DNA from: Pyrenula massariospora
Lineage: Eukaryota > Ascomycota > Eurotiomycetes > Pyrenulales > Pyrenulaceae
Assembly: GCA_021030905.1 (NCBI GenBank)
Contig: JAGFMI010000007.1
Location: 372,001-436,000, forward strand
Length of the DNA stretch: 64,000 bases
Direction of reading: 5' to 3'
Shown: positions 55,525 through 64,000 of the stretch, one piece after another
Layout of the letters: the number at the start of each line of letters is the position of its first letter
Numbering within the stretch: position 1 is the first letter of the stretch
The notes under the pieces: generated by a model
The model's input: only the letters and a program-made list of their open reading frames with translations
Database searches by the model: none
Told to the model about the DNA's origin: nothing
Position numbers and translations under genes: made by a program

Positions 55525-57415
55525 TCACGTGCGCACCTGCTCCACAGGCCTGACATCCAATGAGGCATCCGTTCCATCCTCCGACGTGCTATCGTTCTTG
55601 AGCTCCTTTTGCCGCTCAACCTCTTTGAGATTCTTAAAGCCCATTTCCCATGCAACAAGCATGACGCTACCGAACACGGCAATGCCGAGATACATGGTCC
55701 GATCAATCGCCTTGCCATAGGCCACCAGGACGGCGGCCAGTTGAGAGGGAGTTAGGCCCGCGGCGCGGATGTTGCGGGCACCAGCCTCAATGATGACCTC
55801 GGGGCTGGGGCCGATGAGCGCCGCTCGCTGCGACAGTTCTTTGCGCAGGGTGTTGTTGAAGATGGCATTGGCGACGACGACCCAAACGGCGGCGCCCACG
55901 TTCTGGGCGAAGATGATGATCGCAATGGCCGTGGGGATCTGTTTCAGGGGGACAAGGCTTTGGACGGCGATGTATGACTAAGTGTGTAAGGAGAAGATGT
56001 CAGATTTGGAGCACGACCCGGAAATTGATTGGAAGCAACTTACACCTGAATTTCCCACGCCGCTACCGATGCCGTAGAGGCATAAGTAGCCGAACCATTG
56101 CCCGAAGGTAGTTGTGGGGTTCAGTGTTGACATGAGTCCGTAGCTAACGGTTGCGATGGCACTGCCCGCTAGAATCCAGGGTAGATAGTAGCCCGTGGCT
56201 TGTATCAAGCCGCCGGTGACGAGGGTAAATATGACCAGGCCCAGTGTTACCGGAAGCAAATGCACGCCGCTCATCAGAGGCGAATCATTGTGGATGACCT
56301 GGAAGAAGATGGCCAGGTAAAAGTCGCCGATGAGAATGCCGCCGAGGGCAAAGAATTGCGTCAGTGATGCTGATCGGACGACAGGGCTCCTGAGGAAAGC
56401 AAATGGGATCATTGCGCCATCCCCTTCTCGGTGTTCCCAGAATAAAAAGAGCGCAAAGACAGCAGCGGCTCCGCATAGCAGGCCAATGACGACCGAGCTG
56501 TCCCAGGCATACTGATTTCCGCCATACTCGAGGGCCAACAAAAGCATAATTGCAGCCGGGCTAACAAGGGCAAATCCGACCAGGTCTAGCGACTTGACGG
56601 CGGTGCCGAGAACTTGGCGCCAGGGAGGCTTGACAGTTGCCTCTGGCACTTTATTGAAGACGAGGCAGAGGGCAACGACAGCACCGATAGGTAGGTTAAT
56701 GTAGAAGCACCATCTCCATGAGACGCCGGTTGTGAAAGCACCTCCGACGACGGGGCCGCACGCAAGACCGAGCTGGCCAATACCTATGTTGATTCCTTGG
56801 AACAACGGCCGCCGCTCTCTTGGGACGCAATTGGCGATGGTGGTAAGACAGCCAGTAAACAGGCCGGAAGAACCAAGGCCGGCGATGGCGCGGCCGATAA
56901 TGAACATAGCTGACGATTGTGCCGCACCGCATATGGCCGAACCCAGCTCAAAGACGAAGAAGAAGGTGAGAAAGGTCCACTGGGGAAGAGTTAGGCTCAG
57001 TCAAGCGAGCGGACTGGAGGGACGGCAGTCGACATACCTTGAGAGAGAAATAGGTGTAGATCTTGCCACTGAGTGGCTGGAGGGCAGCGCTTGCCAGTTG
57101 ATAGGCACCCGCGTACCAGCCGATGTCTATCAAGGCGTCGAATTCGGTAGTAATGGCGGGCGTTGCGGTGGATATGATGGCCAGGTCGAGGAAAAGGAGA
57201 TAGTATGCCATCGTGGCGCCTGCCAGGATCGAGGCAAGCTTGAGGCCTGTGGGATAGTCGTAGCGGTGCTCGCCATCGTTGGCGGAATCTTGACCTGAAG
57301 CATTCTCATTCTTCACGACGCTCTCATTATCTTGTCCAGGAAGAGTATGGGAAGAGTCCGAGGTGGAGGAATCGGCTACGCCCTCAATGGGGGTCGCAGC
57401 CCGGTCTGGCTCCAT
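55525..57415 (-). CDS. MFS drug/metabolite efflux transporter (DHA2, 14-TM)
   Basis: Three exons (57038-57415, 56044-56979, 55525-55977) encode 588 aa. A long acidic cytosolic N-terminus precedes helix 1 (ASILAGATMAYYLLFLDLAIISTATPAI). Motif order follows the DHA2/14-spanner family: DIGWYAGAYQLASAALQPLSGKIYTYF, then GRAIAGLGSSGLFTG and LACGPVVGGAFTTGVSWRWCFYINLPIG, the family's motif C region. The C-terminal tail is charged (ERQKELKND). Predicted to be a plasma-membrane proton antiporter exporting the cluster product and giving self-resistance. It lies between the two PKS genes, co-oriented with the HR-PKS and divergent from the NR-PKS. Confidence 0.93.
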
Positions 57416-59007
57416 GTTCGGGCGGGGGTGGAAGAGAAAGATTGAGGCAGGGTGGAAGAAAGGTGGAGAGGAGGAAGAGGAGGAGGAGGAGGAGGAGGAG
57501 GGAATAGGTTGGGGCTGGTGTTATAGTTACTAGAGGTAGTCAGCCGTTGGTTCAGCGATTAACATTAAAAGGGTAGAAAAGATAGCCTCATCGACCCACT
57601 TGGATCTCCCGGTGATGGACGCCATGGGAGCGATTGGTCCACAAGTGGAGCTATCGCGATCTGTCGCATTAGTCTTGACGTAGCTTAAATGCACCTCATT
57701 CCCCCATTCGAACATGATTGTTTCTTGTGACATTCTTCCCGTAGGCTGTGCGAAAGGCCAGCAGCCAGTGATAGGCACAATAGGGGACAACCATTCAGCC
57801 GGGAGGCGCCAACCAGAGAGGATCGGAAGGTTGTTGGGCCGACGGCCTCTTTGACGGCCGCGCGACATAGTAACATTCTGATAGAGGCAGCAACGCCACA
57901 CGCCCGTAGCATGACCGGAATGCGAATAATTAAGCAGCAGACTTGCATCGACATGCTGTCATCGATATATCGATTGAGCAGATCCCGGTGATCCTCTTCC
58001 TTGTTCGCCAAGACCTCTTTGTTTGAATGCCAAGACCTGGATGCATGTCGAATCATGTGATGATGTGTGTTGATTTGTGATGGTAGCATCGTGCCCATGG
58101 AGCAGCTGGTCGTGGCTAAAGTACCTAAGAGCAGTCTTCATCACAATCAAGGGCTAGATGGATGGTCTGCTCCGGTCGTCGTTGGCACACTAACTGGCTT
58201 TCAAAGCTTCCGCGATCGGGACTAGATGAAGATACACGATGACAAAGTCTTGGCTTCACTCCACGACCAGGCCTACGTGCTCTGCATGCTATGGAGCAGG
58301 CGTCAAGCGCATCTCAGCTCCTATCTTCATCCTTCGTCCTGATGGCCCTTCACATAAGGGCGGGGCGGGCAGGACGGCCAGGGCGGGTTGCTACACCGGA
58401 CTTTCGGACTTGGTGACCGCGGCAAGTCCGCCCACGCAGACACTCAGACAAAATAACACGGGCGCTGTGTCAGACCGGGTCGAGAGGCATAGTCGTACCT
58501 GAGAATCGAAACTCCTGACTCCAAGAACTCCTGAATTCGGCACCGTTGCCTTGAGTAAGTCCCGCTGATCTTCATCGCAGCGCTGATGCCACGTGCTATG
58601 CGGTCCAACACGTGCAAGCAAACACGACCTTGCTCTATTCATGTCCGCCAGAATGTCAGCGGGGCTGATAGCTATGTCCCAGTACTTGGTAAAGGTTGGG
58701 CTGGATGTGGATCTACATTGCTACGGCAAGACTCTTTCTCTTTGCGGCTCTTACATCCACCTGCATGCGGCTTCAACAGTCTTTGCAGACTCTCATAGAC
58801 CCCCTTTCGAGATCTCCGATCTGGACAGGCATAGACACAGCTTGAGCACTATACCCCTTCGCTCGGTAACGCACCTGGCTTGCAAAGAAACAAGACCAGA
58901 CACATTCAACAACGCAGCACTTTAACACAGGTTCAGCAAACACTGACACTTCATTCCTCTCTCTGTCTTGGTCTATCCTGATTTCAGCCTGCACGCCTAA
59001 AGCCACA
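57416..59007. promoter_or_regulatory. 1.6-kb divergent promoter region MFS / NR-PKS
   Basis: Shared upstream region of two cluster genes. It contains a GGA trinucleotide tract near the MFS start. Frames 57530-58098 (minus) are open in two registers but have no motif. No clear CGG-Nn-CCG element was noticed by eye. Confidence 0.5.
57466..57501. repeat. GGA trinucleotide tract
   Basis: Near-perfect (GGA)n run about 50-85 bp upstream of the MFS start codon; on the coding strand this is a CCT-type pyrimidine tract of the kind common in fungal promoters. Confidence 0.8.
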
Positions 59008-62000
59008 ATGACAGGCAATAAGCTACAGATCAGGCCCGACAATGACTCTCGCGAGTCCACAATCTTCCTCTTCGGACCCCATGTCGGCACCTTCACAAAG
59101 CAATCGATGGAGACACTGATACGGCCAATATCTCAAAGCCCTGACCGAGACTGGATCCTAGACACCATATCCGGCTTACCAACCTACTTGAATGGCTTGA
59201 ATTCCATAATGCCCGAGGTCGCCCGCGCGGTCCCGGGTTCCAGCCAGCTCGCTGACCTGGACTCGTGGCTTCGACACGGGGCAACAGACATACCCTCCGA
59301 AGCCACCCTTCCCAGCATTATCGTCGGACCCTTGGTGGTGCTAATACAGCTCACGCAGTACTGGCGCTATCTTGAGCTCCTCCACCAAGGACAGCCACCG
59401 GCAGATTTGCAGGCTAGCGTGGTCGCAGCTTCAAAGAGCAACAGCAAATTTGAAACGCTGGGCTTCTGCTTTGGGCTGCTGGGAGCGCTGTCCGTCGCCA
59501 GCGCCAGGAATCGTCAGGACTTTCAAAAGTACGGGGCCACGGCGGTCCGGCTAGCCATGCTCATGGGCGCTCTGGTCGACGCGCGAGAGGTCTGGGACAA
59601 GACTTCGGGCAAAGGCGGTTCAATCTCTTTCGCAGTAGCATGGCTTAGTTCAAAACAGGCCAGCGAAGTGAGGCGAATTATCGACGCCCGTTCTCCTAAT
59701 GCTTATATCGCCGTTCTCTACGACGAGGCGCGAGCGACGGTGACTACATCCGAATCCACGGCTCCCCTTATCGTGAAGCAGCTCCGCGCTGCTGGTGCCA
59801 TTGTAGCTGAGATTGGTATCAAGGGCCATATCCATAGTCCTGACGCCGATCGGAAGATCCACACCGATGCCCTTGTCCAATTTTGCAGCTCCATGCCTGA
59901 TCTGCAGTACGCCGCCACTGCAAATCTCGCTTTGCCTACCTACGACAACCGCGGCAAGGGGGATCTCGTATCCTCCAAACACCAAGAGAGCATGACCGAG
60001 ATGGTTCTACGTTCCATCCTGGTCAATCAGTGCGACTGGTACGGAACCTTTTCTGCTGTAGCCGCCAAGGCGAAAAAGCCCTTTGTCGTGACTTTTGGCA
60101 TGGAGCGCTGTGTGCCACCGACTCTGATGCGGGGTCTGGACACTCGACAAGTGCACTTTGAAGATCTGGCCTTGGAAAAGGAGACGGGGGTGGATGTGGA
60201 TATATCGCAGCTCCCCGCTGGCGTGCTGAACACGCAGCCTGCACCCGCACTAGCTGCAGCAGAGTCGGAACATGATCTCTCTTCCAATCTCGCTGTCGCA
60301 CTTGAGAGCGATAAAGACAGCGTTGCTGTCGTTGGTATGTCCGTCAAGACCGCCGGCGCCGATGACCTGGCCGAGTATGCCGAAATGATCAGAAGTGGAC
60401 AGTCCCAGCACGTGCCTATCACTAGGGACCGATTGATGCACGATATGTTATTCCGCGAAGCGCCAGATAGCGACCCCAAGCGCCAGTATTATGGGTGCTT
60501 CGTTCGCGACTCGGATGCTTTTGATCACAAATTCTTCAAGCGCAGCCCGCGCGAGTCAACCGCCATGGACCCGCAGAGCCGTCTAGTTCTGGAGGCAGCC
60601 TACCAGGCGGTGGAGCAGTCAGGCTACTTTTCGGAGCTAGATTATGGACATGGACTTGGGCAAGGGACCGACAGCGACAGCACCGATATGAACGGTAAGA
60701 TGCATGTTGGCGTGTATCTAGGTTCCTGCGGCGTCGATTACGAGCACAACATTAGCTGTTACGAACCAAATGCTTTCACACCGACTGGGGCGCTGAAGAG
60801 CTTCGTCACTGGAAGGGTATCTCACCACTTTGGCTGGACTGGTCCATGCATGACATTCGATACAGCATGCTCGTCATCAACGGTTGCTATACACACGGCA
60901 TGTCGGAATCTCTTGTCCGGCGAATGCAGCGCGGCATTAGCGGGTGGATCGAACACCATCACGAACATGATGTGGTTTCAAAATCTCGCTGCTGGCAGCT
61001 TTGTGAGTCCAAGCGGACAGTGCAAGCCGTTCGATGACAGCGCTGATGGATATTGTCGTGCTGAAGGTCTAGGCTTTGTCTTTCTCAAGAAGTTGTCAGA
61101 CGCCATCCGAGATGGCAATCCCGTTCTCGCCGTGATTCCCAGCACAGCCGTCTACCAGAACATGAACAGCACACCACTATTTGTACCTAACGCTCCGTCG
61201 CTTTCACGACTATTCATGGACGTGTTACGCTCGGCCAAGGTCACGGCGCGGGATATTTCCCTGGTCGAGGCACATGGTACAGGCACTCCGGTTGGAGATC
61301 CAGCCGAATACGAAAGTATTCGCACTGCGCTTGGAGGCCCTGCCTCTGGCCGCGTAAAGAAGCTTCCCATCGGATCTGTGAAAGGCCATATAGGTCATAC
61401 GGAAGGTGCATCCGGCGTGCTGGCGCTGATCAAGGTCATCATGATGATGCGGGGCGCCTTCATTCCGCCTCAGGCCAGCTTCAATAAGATGAATCACGGC
61501 ATCGACGTGCGGGCTGATGATATGATGGAAGTGGTCACCAAATTGCGGCCCTGGGAGGAGGATCACAAAATGGCTCTGATCAACAATTATGGCGCTTGCG
61601 GGTCTAATGCCAGCTTAATTGTCGCGCAACCACTCAAGTCTCTGAGACCGAGCATGGCCGTCGAAGAGAATTCACAATATCCTTTCTGGATCCCAGGCCT
61701 CGACGCTCGGGCCATCTCTGCGTACGCTGCTAAGCTATCCTCTTATTGCCGGTCATTGCCTCAAGAATCCAGCACGCTAGCCGATATCTCATACGTTCTG
61801 AATCGGCAATCCAATCGTGGGTTGCCGCAGAGCTTCATTTTCAGCTGTCGCTCGATGACCGAGTTACAGGAGAAGTTGGCCCAGGTGGCCTCTGCGCCAG
61901 AGAAGGACTCGGCTCTACGACCAGGAGTCACACCGGCCAAGGCTAGCACACCCGTCATCTTGTGCTTCGGTGGCCAGGTCTCACTTTTCGTAGGGCTTGA

Positions 62001-64000
62001 CCGTAAGCTATACGATAGCGTAACTATCCTTCGTCTGCACCTCGATGAATGCGACCGAATGATAACGTCTCTTGGTCTAGGATCCATCTACCCTGACATA
62101 TTCTCGCAGCAGCCTATCCGAGATCCGATCAAGCTGCAGACTGTGCTATTTGCTATGCAGTACTCATGTGCTAAGACTTGGATGGACTGTGGGCTTGAGA
62201 CCAAGGTCGTGGCCGTCGTAGGCCATAGCTTTGGGGAGATTACAGCGCTGTGCGTGGCTGGCTCTCTCAGCCTCCGGGACACGGTTCGACTCGTGGCAGC
62301 GAGGGCCAAGCTGGTGCGTGATTCCTGGGGAACCGATCCTGGAGCGATGGTCGCGGTAGAAGCCGATCTGGATCTAGTGGAGAGTCTTCTGCAGGAAGTC
62401 AATCGGTCTGCCGACCGGAATGGCTCCGTCAATATCGCATGCTATAACGGACCGCGCAGCTTCACCCTTGCTGGTTCTACTGCCGCTGTTGACGCCCTGC
62501 AGCAAACTATAGTTTCGTCTGCCAAGTTCTCAAGCACCAAGAACAAGCGTCTCAGCGTGACCAATGCCTTTCACTCAACCCTGGTCGAGAAGCTCGTTGC
62601 TGGCCTAGGGCAGATTGGCAAAGGGCTTACTTTCCACAAGCCAGTCATCCCTGTGGAACGTGCAACTCAAGAGAGCAATGAGCTGCTGGACTGGACTTTC
62701 GTTCCTCAACATATGCGTCAGCCGGTCTTCTTCAACCATGCTGTGCAGCGTGTCGCCAAACGACATCCGCAAGCTGTGTTCCTGGAGGCTGGTTCCAATT
62801 CCACCATCACTTTCATGGCAGCCCGTGCCCTCGCCCAGAGCAATGTCGCAACTCCAGAGCACTACTTCCAAGCCGTCTCGATTACCAATACCAAGGGATT
62901 TGACGGGCTGACAGACGCCACCGTCGCGCTCTGGAAGCAGGGATTGCGCATGGCGTTCTGGGCCCACCACCAGCAACAGACACTCCAGTATGCGTCTTTG
63001 CTTCTGCCGCCATATCAATTTGACAAGTCACCCGCGTCGCGTCATTGGTTGCCACTAAAATCACCGGCTGAGAAGGTTCGAGAGGCTGCTGAGGCGCTTG
63101 TGAAAGAAAGAGGTGAGGTTTGGAGCAAGCAGCAGGCCGGAGCCCTCGAACCCAAGCCGCTCGCCCTGTGGGATTTTGTCGGATACCAAGACAAGAAACA
63201 GAAAACAGCCCGTTTCCGCATCAACACGCAGTCGGATAAATACAAGGGCTTCGTTCTCGGCCATGTCATTGCGCAGACGGCACCTATTTGCCCTGGGACA
63301 GTTGAATGCGACATGATCATCGAAGCTTTATACAGTCTGCATCCGGACTGGAAGGCCAAAGGTATGCAACCGGTCGTTCGTGATCTGATCAACCACATGC
63401 CCATCTGCGAAGATCCATCCCGCGCCTTTTACATTGAATTATCTGCGCTTGACAAAGAGATGATGCAGTGGAGCGGGCAAATCTTCAGTGTCGAGAAGGA
63501 CGCGGCGGTTGAAAAGCCTCAAATACATGCCGAAACGCGCGTGTCCATGCGTTCATCTACAGACCCGGCTTATGCGCAAGAGTTCGCGCATTTTGAGCGC
63601 CTCACCAGCCACACACGATGCCAAGAAATTCTGGATCTTAGCCTGCATGAGGACGGTGTCGAGTCGCTGCAAGGACGTCAAGTGTACCGCGCATTTAGTC
63701 CTGTTGTCGACTACAGTGACATCTACCGAGGCGTTAGATACGTCGTCGGCCGTGGCGGTGAGTGTGCTGGGCGTGTGCAGCTGGACCGACAGCATCGACG
63801 AGCCGATACTTGGCTCGATGTGCCATTGAGCGACTCATTCAGCCAGGTCGGCGGCTTGTGGGTGAATGCCATGACCGATGTTCCATCGGGAGAAATGTAC
63901 ATTGCCAATGGGTGCGAGCTGTCGATGCGCTCGCCCAAGCACACCGTCGCGGACCGGACCGAAACCGACGTGTGGCATGTGTACGCTCGACATTTGCCCC
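59008..64000 (+). CDS. Non-reducing polyketide synthase, SAT-KS-AT-PT part (3' truncated by window)
   Basis: One uninterrupted frame of 1664 codons from ATG 59008 to the window edge. SAT: Cys154 in LGFCFGLLG (family GxCxG) and His274 in GIKGHIHS, so starter transfer should be active. KS: Cys621 ([12 protein letters not shown]), His756 (EAHGTGT), His797 (KGHIGHTEG). Malonyl-AT: Ser1074 in [11 protein letters not shown]: His1419 ([13 protein letters not shown]) and Asp1609 ([14 protein letters not shown]). The KS-flanking text ([36 protein letters not shown]) resembles NR-PKSs of asperfuranone, azaphilone and sorbicillin type. These take a reduced starter from a partner HR-PKS and end in ACP-CMeT-reductase; those C-terminal domains would lie to the right and are not visible. 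No intron is required in the visible part. Confidence 0.95.
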   Translation, partial: MTGNKLQIRPDNDSRESTIFLFGPHVGTFTKQSMETLIRPISQSPDRDWILDTISGLPTYLNGLNSIMPEVARAVPGSSQLADLDSWLRHGATDIPSEATLPSIIVGPLVVLIQLTQYWRYLELLHQGQPPADLQASVVAASKSNSKFETLGFCFGLLGALSVASARNRQDFQKYGATAVRLAMLMGALVDAREVWDKTSGKGGSISFAVAWLSSKQASEVRRIIDARSPNAYIAVLYDEARATVTTSESTAPLIVKQLRAAGAIVAEIGIKGHIHSPDADRKIHTDALVQFCSSMPDLQYAATANLALPTYDNRGKGDLVSSKHQESMTEMVLRSILVNQCDWYGTFSAVAAKAKKPFVVTFGMERCVPPTLMRGLDTRQVHFEDLALEKETGVDVDISQLPAGVLNTQPAPALAAAESEHDLSSNLAVALESDKDSVAVVGMSVKTAGADDLAEYAEMIRSGQSQHVPITRDRLMHDMLFREAPDSDPKRQYYGCFVRDSDAFDHKFFKRSPRESTAMDPQSRLVLEAAYQAVEQSGYFSELDYGHGLGQGTDSDSTDMNGKMHVGVYLGSCGVDYEHNISCYEPNAFTPTGALKSFVTGRVSHHFGWTGPCMTFDTACSSSTVAIHTACRNLLSGECSAALAGGSNTITNMMWFQNLAAGSFVSPSGQCKPFDDSADGYCRAEGLGFVFLKKLSDAIRDGNPVLAVIPSTAVYQNMNSTPLFVPNAPSLSRLFMDVLRSAKVTARDISLVEAHGTGTPVGDPAEYESIRTALGGPASGRVKKLPIGSVKGHIGHTEGASGVLALIKVIMMMRGAFIPPQASFNKMNHGIDVRADDMMEVVTKLRPWEEDHKMALINNYGACGSNASLIVAQPLKSLRPSMAVEENSQYPFWIPGLDARAISAYAAKLSSYCRSLPQESSTLADISYVLNRQSNRGLPQSFIFSCRSMTELQEKLAQVASAPEKDSALRPGVTPAKASTPVILCFGGQVSLFVGLDRKLYDSVTILRLHLDECDRMITSLGLGSIYPDIFSQQPIRDPIKLQTVLFAMQYSCAKTWMDCGLETKVVAVVGHSFGEITALCVAGSLSLRDTVRLVAARAKLVRDSWGTDPGAMVAVEADLDLVESLLQEVNRSADRNGSVNIACYNGPRSFTLAGSTAAVDALQQTIVSSAKFSSTKNKRLSVTNAFHSTLVEKLVAGLGQIGKGLTFHKPVIPVERATQESNELLDWTFVPQHMRQPVFFNHAVQRVAKRHPQAVFLEAGSNSTITFMAARALAQSNVATPEHYFQAVSITNTKGFDGLTDATVALWKQGLRMAFWAHHQQQTLQYASLLLPPYQFDKSPASRHWLPLKSPAEKVREAAEALVKERGEVWSKQQAGALEPKPLALWDFVGYQDKKQKTARFRINTQSDKYKGFVLGHVIAQTAPICPGTVECDMIIEALYSLHPDWKAKGMQPVVRDLINHMPICEDPSRAFYIELSALDKEMMQWSGQIFSVEKDAAVEKPQIHAETRVSMRSSTDPAYAQEFAHFERLTSHTRCQEILDLSLHEDGVESLQGRQVYRAFSPVVDYSDIYRGVRYVVGRGGECAGRVQLDRQHRRADTWLDVPLSDSFSQVGGLWVNAMTDVPSGEMYIANGCELSMRSPKHTVADRTETDVWHVYARHLP

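Noticed and set aside
57530-58098. Minus-strand frames of 120-137 codons between the MFS and NR-PKS genes
   Set aside because: Two overlapping registers are open, neither has a recognisable motif, and the position is the expected divergent promoter.
59093-63944. Many open frames on the minus strand and in other frames across the NR-PKS
   Set aside because: The continuous 1664-codon frame with SAT, KS, AT and PT motifs explains the interval; the others are antisense or out-of-frame shadows.
1-64000. CRISPR arrays, bacterial operons, rRNA genes, transposase or reverse transcriptase genes
   Set aside because: No spaced direct repeats, no conserved rRNA blocks and no DDE or RT motifs were seen on either strand.

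Overview
The window is nuclear DNA of a filamentous ascomycete (Pezizomycotina). Most genes are split by 45-95 nt introns with GTRNGT donors, CTRAC-type branch sites and YAG acceptors. The families present (CFEM, RTA1, fungal Zn2Cys6, SAT-starting non-reducing PKS, HxxHC/UstYa-like) are typical of moulds. No lower taxonomic rank can be read from the sequence alone. Exon coordinates below were worked out by hand from splice signals, frame and family motifs.

Layout. 0-13 kb is a mixed housekeeping/accessory block: the 3' end of an Hsp70-like gene, mitochondrial glutamine methyltransferase MTQ1, a CFEM surface protein divergent from a Zn2Cys6 regulator, an RTA1-type membrane protein, an acidic-repeat protein interrupted by a 100-N assembly gap, and replication factor C subunit 4. 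13-22 kb encodes secreted or surface proteins: a second CFEM protein, a yapsin-like aspartic protease, a 652-aa multi-pass membrane protein and a GH53 galactanase. 22-26.3 kb is a tandem array of four small BTB/POZ genes, with a fifth at 36.7 kb; all share a phase-2 first intron, and three have a 17-nt first coding exon. 28-34.2 kb holds three minus-strand genes of secondary-metabolism flavour: a rhodopsin-like membrane protein, a short UstYa/HxxHC-type gene and an O-methyltransferase. 38-41 kb is a large PD-(D/E)XK-nuclease-like protein. 43-45.4 kb has a DUF4267 membrane protein and an AYR1-type SDR.

46-64 kb is the core of a polyketide cluster. A complete highly reducing PKS (KS-AT-DH-cMeT-ER-KR-ACP, 2591 aa) and an MFS exporter lie on the minus strand. 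They are divergent from a non-reducing PKS (SAT-KS-AT-PT..., open to the right edge) across a 1.6-kb shared upstream region. The highly reducing enzyme has no release domain and the non-reducing one starts with a SAT with its Cys/His dyad. The simplest reading is sequential synthesis: the HR-PKS makes a reduced acyl starter, the SAT loads it onto the NR-PKS, the NR-PKS extends and cyclises it to an aromatic product, and the MFS protein exports it. The SDR next door is a candidate tailoring enzyme. The C-terminal NR-PKS domains and any pathway regulator or oxygenase lie beyond the window.

Long gene-poor stretches (9-11.2, 26.3-28, 29.5-31.2, 34.2-36.7 and 41-43.2 kb) carry degenerate coding fragments, hairpins and low-complexity DNA but no recognisable transposase, complete tRNA, rRNA or CRISPR array.
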